Source: Monomorium pharaonis (lineage: Eukaryota; Arthropoda; Insecta; Hymenoptera; Formicidae). From it: DNA of 64,000 nt. Position 1 is the stretch's first letter. Every line of letters begins with the position of its first letter. Location of the stretch: positions 22,652,996 to 22,716,995 of the forward strand of contig NC_050467.1 of assembly GCF_013373865.1 (NCBI RefSeq), written 5' to 3'. The notes under the pieces are model-generated. The model was not told the DNA's origin and did not search any database. It was given only the letters and a program-made list of their open reading frames with translations. Positions 39,001 through 48,716 of the stretch are shown piece by piece. The translations under genes were made by a program, and so were the position numbers.

Positions 39001-42000
39001 AAGACGCAAAGATAGTTGCAATAGCGTATCTGCAAAAGAGCTACGTGTGACTATGAGATTTATTTACCGCATAAAGACTACCATGATATTTTTCGTAGCA
39101 TCTAAAAGAGTACCAAGAGAATATCAATAGTGGCAATTTAATGACTTAAATGCATACATATCTCTATGATATTACACATAATACATAATTATTAGAAGGA
39201 AAAATGTATTATTAGCAAATAATATGAAATTATTGCGAGGGTGATGAACGATTTCTCAAACTCAAACTTTCTACAATTCACCATCTAGTAACAAAACGCG
39301 ATACTCTGCACACCTACGAACGCAAAGAAATAGAATCTCTCGATTTTGGTCCTTGTCCTCGCGTAGAGGTCCACAGAAAGCATATCCTTCGGGCATGCTC
39401 CCGCACGTGATAGAGCTCACTTTCTCTCGACCTGATTGTCGCGCTAGATCGCTACCGCGTTTTTTATTCGCGGCCACAAGCAGTCACTTCGTGGTTGGTC
39501 GATCCTGTGCACGCCCGATCGGTTCCTTTATCGTCACGTCGAAGCGGCCAGCCCCAGCCGTTGGTGCAATGACCGGTTAAGTGATTCGACTAACGTTTTC
39601 TAAGTGGCGGCTCAAAGAGAAGCTCTCGCCTTTCCTCGCCTTCCAGCTCCTCCTTTCCTTCTTCCTTGGTCCTGCTGACCAAGTCGCTTCTTCCCCTTCT
39701 TTCTCTCGACGTCCTTGCTTTTTAGAATTTTCATAAGCCCTTCGTGATAAACCGTTGATGATCCCACTTCGGTTTTATTTACACGAACGCCGTCGATTCA
39801 GATGTAAATCACCACGGTGCCGTCGTTGAAGAAGATTGTTATGCGAATCTGTTGTCTAACTCTGGAAGACATGTCGCTAATGAGGATACGACGATTGCTA
39901 AATTTATTACTGATAAAAGGTTAAGAGGTTGTATTTGATGGACGTTCTTCTCTCTCGGTCGGCTTCCTTCAATCCCATTTATACCGTGCTGACAATACCT
40001 CGTCACTCCTCCGCATAAATTGTACGTTCGATTATTCGCGATATATACGATGCAAATTAATAAATCTTCCATTCATGTCTGAACAAGCACTAAACCGTCC
40101 GCCGAGATGACGTGCCGGGATCAAGGGTACGACATTCTGGCGTTCATCTACGCGAGTGTTGGTTCTCTCATCAGCGACATCGTCTTTCTCGCGGCGCATG
40201 GATAATGACGATGATTAATCGCCTCAGTCACCGTGCCGATCAAACATTCGCAAGAACCCGACGGATTGAAACGGAGACAGTCGCCACGTTTTATTCTACC
40301 AATGTCGCCACTGGTACATCCATCGTGGATTCTGTCATTCGCGGTATCTCGGTTACCGTTATCAACGCTATTATCAGCGTCTTTTCCACGCGATAAATTT
40401 TTATTATATTGAATTTAAAAATCCGTGGTAAAACAAGTCAACACAGACTTGCCAACTTGAATATTTATCATTAACACTAGAACACTATTCGCTTGCGTGT
40501 CCAGATTGAGTAATTGCCAGTTTCTTCAGGTAATCTAGAACAGTGTTCTATTTTAAATTATGAAATCGGAGCACTGGGATAAAAGTTTCACGATATCTTC
40601 GCAATTCGGATGTTATCGTTGACAAAAGTCTTGCGCCGCCTGATTTAGCAATTCCTTAAAATACGATCTACGATCGCATTGTTCTATTTTAAATCCCGAA
40701 GTCCGTGTGTTTCGAGATAAAACTGATACGTTGCAGGCCGTTAAATATAAATCTGTGATTCGGCTGCTATTCTCTCGAGTCTCGTGATTTGTAATCACCG
40801 GTAAAATTTGTTGCGAGGTGTCTTCGTGGATGGTGCCAAACGGTGACGAGCCGAGTCTGGAAAAGCTGCGCGCTTTTGACGGAAACGAGCCGAGCTGTGC
40901 TCCTCGCACTTATCCCGGGACTAGCGAAAGCTCTTTGTCTTGCGAGTTTGTCCCACAAGCGTCGCGACGCTCCAACTGGAAGCCGGCCACTTCTGCTTGG
41001 GTTTATATTTAAACGGCGGAGCGCCGCCGGCCACGTCGACGTCGACGTCGACGCACCGTCTTTCCCAATGCGTTGGCCGGACGTCGAGAAGAGAGAAAGA
41101 CAGAGAAAAAAGAGAAAGAGAGAGAAACAAAGACAAAGCGTTTGCTAAAAATTCTAGAATAAATCATCTACGAACATAATAACATAAGAAAATGATAAGG
41201 AAGTGAAAGCAAAAGACAACGGTGAATAAATTCAAATAATACAAAAACAATAACGCAAAATAAAACCAAAAAAAGAAAAGAGAAGGAAAGGGAAGAAAAG
41301 AACGGAAGAAAATGTGTGTCGGGGAAAAGAACGCGTTGAGAGAAATGCCAGACTGAAGGAGAAAAAATCTCGCGCTTTCGCGAGAACACCTCCAAGATAC
41401 GTGATATGTTGGCGCACGTGAAATATTGAGGCAATGTTTAAAAGAGAAATATTATTCGAGAAGGAAGGGGCCGCGAGTTTCGAGAATTCGTATAAATTTA
41501 TAGAGTGTACGAGTACGAATGAAAGGTGAGATAGCTGCATAGTAATTCCCGGGAGAGACACCAAGCTTATCATTTTCAAACATTTTCCTCTTTTTACTTA
41601 GACTTGTCAATAATTTTGGAAGAGATAAAGAGCTTCGCCATTTATAAACGCGCGATAACGTTACTCTCTTTGTTGTCTTTATTGTCTCTTAATTTTTTTT
41701 TTTTTGTTACACATCTCCTTCATGGAGTTTTGGCACAATACGCAGTTTCATGTACGCATCGGCAGTGTGAAAATGGTGAGAGAAAATTCGTGCTAAGAAA
41801 AGAACGTATAAACATCGATACCGCGGACCTTCCACATTGGCACGTATTTACCCGAACACTTTAAACGGGATCAGCCAGGAGAGTTCGCACATGGTGAACG
41901 AACGGTTTAACGGTTTACAACGCGAGAAAAGCGAGGCGGCACAAAGGCTGCCTCTGCAACTGACGAAACGCAGACATGAATATCAATTCCCACCGTAATT

Positions 42001-45000
42001 AATCGTTTAAACATTAAAATATAAATCGTTAGCGGATAACGATTACCATTGCCCGTTTAATTCGAAATGGAATCTTTCTTAACGAAATTTTAATTCAATT
42101 TAGTCGCAGGTGCGCGTGTTTGTAATAATATAAAAAATTTAGAATTTACTAAAGCGCACTATGTAAAAGCAAAATAAATCAGGGAATCTACAGCCAAAGC
42201 TAAAATGTCACGAACTACCATTTCTGAAAAGCCTTTGAAATAGCCTTTGTGTCACAAATATTCCAATTCAATATCGCTGTAACTCGAACCTCTCGATGTT
42301 TCATCAATACCTGAACACTCGCATATAATAATTAGTTCTGCAAATACAGGTTGCGTACACGGAGCTCAATCAGCGCTTGCATACGAATTAGCTCTTATAC
42401 ACCGGACAATTCGTGCATAGATATGTTAGTCTCTGATCGATAAATTTTACAGGAGAGACCGGCGTATCTAACCGTGGCTTTCATCTCACGTTCGCGATGC
42501 GTTCTCGCCGAGGGAAGAAAATCCCGAAGGGGGCATCTCGAAGCTCTGGAATGTTCGGCGCGTTTCACGGCACGCCATTCGAATCCTCTCGCGAGAGAGC
42601 ATATCCTCTTTTCTTTTTTTTCCTCTCCGCCCGTCTGCCCACGCGTTCGAACCACCCGCGAAAAAGATAAAAGGACGAGAGAGGGACGAAGCAGCGGGCG
42701 AAGATCTAGGCTGAACGAAGCAGCAAAAAGAAGGAGAGAAACGAAATACGAGGCCGAGGTAGGAGAGGAAGCGTGATATATGGAGAGAGGGACGGTCTGC
42801 GTACGTTTGTGTGTGCGTGCGTATGTGTGTAGGTACGAGGGAGAACATTTCACCGATATCAGGATGTAGGGTTTCGGGGTACGCCCAAAGGGTCATCACC
42901 CTTTCTTGGCGAATCCTCCTCCACCTCCTTTTCGCTTATGTGTACGCCGTGGTTCACCTCTCCCCTTCCACCTCCTCCTGCCCTATCTTCTCTTTTGCTG
43001 GACGGTCCCCACTCCATCTTCCTCATGCTCCAACGGTGCACCCCTGCGACGCGCGCTTTTACTCCCTGGCGCGTCTCCAGAGACGAAGAAATACGATTCG
43101 CCCCGCGAGAAAATGGCGTAATTATATACGAGGGCGGGTAGAAGAAGAAGAACGTAAATCACAACGGCGTGGAAGCAACGGGGCGTGCGAGGCTTGGGCG
43201 AAGAGTCTCGCGCATCCGCCGAAAACGCGATTCGGAAAGGGGTTTTCGAGGAAACGTCTCTCGTTCCTCCCTCAGAATCGGGGGAGGATGAAAATCTCGA
43301 GGACGCTAAGCACGCGATTGTGCGCGGCCCCTCCTTCGCGACAGTGGAAGAATTTTCCATTTCGTTTTGTCTAAGGTCGCTCGCATGCTCCTAGGAAACA
43401 GGAAACGAGGGAACAGGAACGAATCTTTAATTTATCGAGGCTATGTACCGGCATTGAGTCCAACCTTCAGTTATCCCGTTTTTCATAATCGTAAAAGTGT
43501 GCTGCTACGTCAACTATCTGTGGCGCAAGGTTCAATATCCTCCTCATTACGATGGCGTCACTTCAGAAGGAAGCCGCGCTCGCGTGACTCGCTTCTTGAT
43601 AACGTGACTGACAACCGATGGAAATTCGAGCCCTGCGGATTATACCATGATGATATGGATGCAACGAGCTCGGCATGATGTCGCCGTTTTTCGTAAGGCA
43701 TACGATATGTCGCGCATAAATTTTAGTCACGATCACTATTTAATAGTCGTTACATAAGCAAGGGAAAAAAAAAGTTGGCAACAAACATACAATAGTAGAG
43801 AAAAAAAAATACAAGAGAATACCCGTTAATAACGAAACGTGAAAATATAAAAATACGCGAGAAAAATAATTAAGTCGTTAACAAACGTATTACATATTCC
43901 AAATTAAAATTAAAAAGAGAGAATACTCAAGCTGTGAGATGCAAAAGTTTCTCAATTAGAAAGCTGTTAAAGTGACAAAAGAACTAATTTAGCCAAACAC
44001 CAGGATTATCCTTAACACCCACTTCGAAACTCGGTACTTCTTTCGGAATATTTTTTTTTGTAGAATCGGAACGATGCTCGGGATGCAAATCACAATGCAG
44101 TCTCAGTATATCGAACGGGATCTTTAACGTTGATGAAGCTCCCGCAAATAATTGCTTCTTCGCGGTTGGCGCAAGCGGCGATAAAATTTGCCACAGAATA
44201 AATGGCTTTTAATATTAATCTACGACCGCTAATAACGGGCTGCGCGGCGTAAGGCGTTAACGCAAAATTGCAAATCGCATCACGCACGGTCTTATTTATT
44301 GTTGCAAACCCACGTCTGTACTTATAGATCAGCCGTTCGAACTTGTAATTACGAATTTGCGTAACGGAACAATCGATATACGCGGGTCTTTCAATTGCGC
44401 ATTGCAATTATTCGTGGAAATTGATAATTATAAAGCAGAATACACGTCATTAGCAAATCTGATTATTATATATGAATTTATGTATATGTAAACTAACATC
44501 TTTTTATTGAGATAAGTATTTTTTCACTGTGAATTTTATTTGTTGTGCAAAGAAGTAAATCATTTCGAAATTTTTCTTTTTGCTTTCTAACTTCTTTCAG
44601 TTATTTCGTACGATTTTCAAATGGTATTCGTAATTAACACACGACGACTTCATTAGACTTAATTATATTTCTTCGATTCTTTTTGTGGGGAAGTAAAGAA
44701 GAACTGCACTGATCGTAATGAAAGTTCCAACTTTTCCCGTTTTCACACCGCTGGGAGGCTACAGATCGCTATAATTAACGGGACGGCAAAATTTGCGGGA
44801 CGCTGAAATTTCCTTCTTATTTTCAGGGCGAAAACCCCGAGTTCGCATATTCGACGTCGGAGACAGCGGAAAAAATTATGCGCCGCAAGTACCGGGAGCA
44901 CTTCCACATCTCGTAATTAGCGAGCGGCATTCTCAATTATTCTAATGAGCGTAATGACGTCATGAACCTGCACTGAGAATGCCGCAGTATAATCGGCCGC

Positions 45001-46403
45001 GATTATTACCGCGACGCGACTCTTCCTCTTCTCTCTCTCCCTTTTCTTTTTCTTTCGTTCAACGCCGTCGTGAAATCCTTTGAAATATTCGAGTCCTTTC
45101 ACGACAATTTCCCTCTTTCGTAAGAATGCGTCGTGTGGTCGCTCACTTGTAAAAAGTAAATCGAGCAGCCTTACGACAGTAAAATTATTTTAGAATACAT
45201 AAACTTCTGATACACGTAAACATATATGGATTAATAATTAATAATAATATAATATAATACAATAGATATATTTAACAAAATATATGTATTCACACCTTCT
45301 GTATATTGTAAACCATTGTAAGCGATTTTTAATAATATTTTTCGAATATAATAATTCTAAAATTTGAACTATTATTAAGCAAAAATTAAGAATTAAAGCA
45401 GAAAATAGAAAAATGTCGCAAGACATTAAGATACATATTTCAGCATTAATCACGGATTATATGAACAAGAGTCACGTTCATGCAACTTGAGCTGATGTTA
45501 AAAAATTTCATGCAGCCCGTAAATATACGTGTCCCCTCCTTATGTTATGTTGCTCTCGTCGACTTGACGAGAAGGATACGACGAGACCGGAGGGAGAGCT
45601 AAACAAGCACCCATCGCCGCCCTCCACGCAATGGTCGAGTAGACGTCGAGGGCGCCGTGACGGGGTTGCATGAGGGTGAGAAAGGTTAACGCGATCTCTT
45701 GTGCGAGGGTGTATGAAATATTGATTCACTCCGGTGTTAGGAGTCTTTTAGTCCCGCATGTGTACGTGTCCGAGAAAGGGATACGTGAATGTATCACACA
45801 CGTATACAGGATGTTCCGACATCATGGGGAAATATATTTTTAAAAAGTCATTATCTTGTTACAGGTAAAAGAAAAGAGAGAAAAAAACCGTCGCGACATC
45901 GTGGAAAATATAGTTAGAAGTAATTATCTAATAAGATAATGTCGCGACGATTTTTTTCTTTCTTTTGAAAAAGAAAAAAATTGAAAAAAGAAGAGAGAAT
46001 TTTGCAAAAGATTAATGCTTCTGATAGTTTTTAATTCAAGACACTTGATTACTTTTAAACACTTGTTGAGTAGTTAAATTTCAAGACTTAAAAAACCGCT
46101 TAAAAATCTTTCAACGCTTTATTACCTTTTAAACAGGTCAAACATTAATTAAGATTAGATTATCTATGTCTGTCTGCAACAGATCTTGATGCCTAATAAT
46201 AATTTTTATGTGAATTTTTACTATATATTTTTTAACAAATGTTTAAATATCTTCGTTCAATAAATGCGTTCAATTTAGAGTTCAAATTAAAACTTTGTGG
46301 AATCATGAATTTAATTGTAATTAATTAATTTGAACTAGATTTTCTATTAGAATAGACAAATTTGAAAGATTTCGTTGGTAATTTTAAATATTTTAAATAA
46401 CTG

Positions 46404-46451
<48 letters not shown>

Positions 46452-46899
46452 ATAGTAAAAATAATTTAAACCATAATTTGTATAATTCAATTTAATATAA
46501 ATCCGTGCATCAAAAGATATTAAATATTACAGATCCTTACTTTAAAATATTTAGTATATTTCATTTATCCTCTCAATTTTGTAGAAAAATTTTAATGATG
46601 CTTATTGTTTATTATAGATGCCAATCTCTTAATAAATATTCAATTTAAGACCTTAAGAAAAAAAAGAAAGTAAGAAAGAAAAAGAGAGAGAGCTTATTTT
46701 CATTCAAATAATATTAAAAGACAAAACTGTTATAAGTATAATAATTTTATTTATAAAAATGTTTTTATACGTTAGTGACGAGACACCATGTATGGAGTCG
46801 CACAGAGCGTACAGCAAGTACAACCCTTCTGTTGCCAACCGTACATCGATCCAACAAGCGACTAAGTTTCCTCTTGATATACCAAGAAGCATCTTTATC

Positions 46900-46962
<63 letters not shown>

Positions 46963-48634
46963 GTATATGTGCTCGTTTCGTCAGTGTTTTTTTTTTTTAA
47001 TATTCGTATTCGTAAAAATGCATAGGGCGGAGAGAGCACAAAACCATAAAAACAGTTACGTAAAGATCGACTATTATTACTAATAGACATAAACCTATTC
47101 GATATCAAGTGTTATTTTTATACCGATCGAAATACGTTTATTGAATATATAGCAAAGCAAGATGAGAGGCTTTAACCCCTTGAAGCTCAATAGTTTCGAA
47201 TCGAAAATCCTTTTGAAGCTTCTATTCTAACGTATATTCATTGAACTTTTCAAAAGGTAATTTCGAAACAAAACCATTTGAATTTTAAAGGATTATTCGT
47301 CGACCAAGTTATCCCTAATCATGCACGCTCATAAAAATCTAGTTTGCTTCGCAACGCGTTCGGGAAAACAAGAGAGGAAAGTATTCAAGAAGTCTTGAAA
47401 GAAAGAAAAATATTGTTTCAACCAAAGGTTCTATAACAATATGTGATAACACATATTAAAAGCATTTGATAAATTAAGATTTTTTAACATTTAAATAAAT
47501 AGAAAACAAAGAGAAATTTGCATTTATCTTTAATGTGAATTTAGATAATACATTTTCTTCCTGAAAATATATTAATTGTCAAGATATTTCAAGTTAAAAG
47601 TTAAATAGCTGAAATTGATTTTGAGTAATTTAATAAAATTGTTATAAACAGATATCTGTATTCTTGATACATCCCGAATGTGTTTGGAGAAAAGCTTTTA
47701 AATTTTCTGTACAGTCACGATGAAATGCGCAGAAATATACATAGTACGTAATGGAAATGCCAAAGGAAATATATACATAGTGGTTATATGGCGCCACGAA
47801 ATGGCTGAGACACATTTGGTAAACTGAATGCACTTTTTACGAAGCACTTTCCGTATCTTACTCAAAAATTTTTCTTTTACAAGAATGTTTCAAGTGCAAA
47901 AGCTTCATTGTCTACTTCGGTATTGGATATATATCTATATATTTGATTTTTGTATTTATTATATATTTATTATTATTTAATTTTAAAAAACGTAATCGTA
48001 ATCAACATATTTTTTCTGTACTATTCTCTACATGTTGAATTTCAACTATAAATTTTACACTTTCGTATTTTAAATTGACATCCAATATTATACAGATACA
48101 CAGTCACAATATATAAAATTAATTCGCGTTAGTTTTACAAAAATATTTCATTTTATTTTAACGCTACATATTTTCAAATTTTATTATTAAAAAAATAAAA
48201 CCTAACTTGCGATAGCGTTTTATCATTAGGTCCGATAAAATAAAAATTTGCATTGTTATTTCTGTTTGGCTTTATTCGTATTTTTCCTACCAACGTGCAT
48301 ACATAGTTTCTTAAAAAAACAAAAAAACCACGTAACTTCTCTTTGATTTTACGCGAAAGAGACTCGGGTAAACGCCGCGAGAAACAGATATCCCCGTTTA
48401 CTCATCGGTTGCCGGCGTGACGTTTACCTTGTGCCAGAACTCACGTCAGAATCGGCGTTTCTCCGTTTCGTTCTAATTTATTGTCAAGTGCAGCGCGAGA
48501 CCGTGAGTCACACGCCGCCGACGAGAAGGAGAAAAAAAGAGAGAGAGAGAGAGAGAAGGAGAAGCATCGGAAGACGTTCACGTACATTGTCGTCGTGACA
48601 GAGAGAGAGAGAGAGAGAGAGAGGAGGGAAAGAA

Positions 48635-48716
<82 letters not shown>

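Noticed and set aside
40106..40204. Short hydrophobic frame beginning MTCRDQGYDILAF
   Set aside because: It is only 32 codons. It looks like a membrane segment, but there are no flanking exons and no verifiable family.
42811..43374. 187-codon plus-strand frame in REEP intron 1
   Set aside because: Overlapping frames are open on both strands in this GC patch, and the predicted protein has no recognisable motif.
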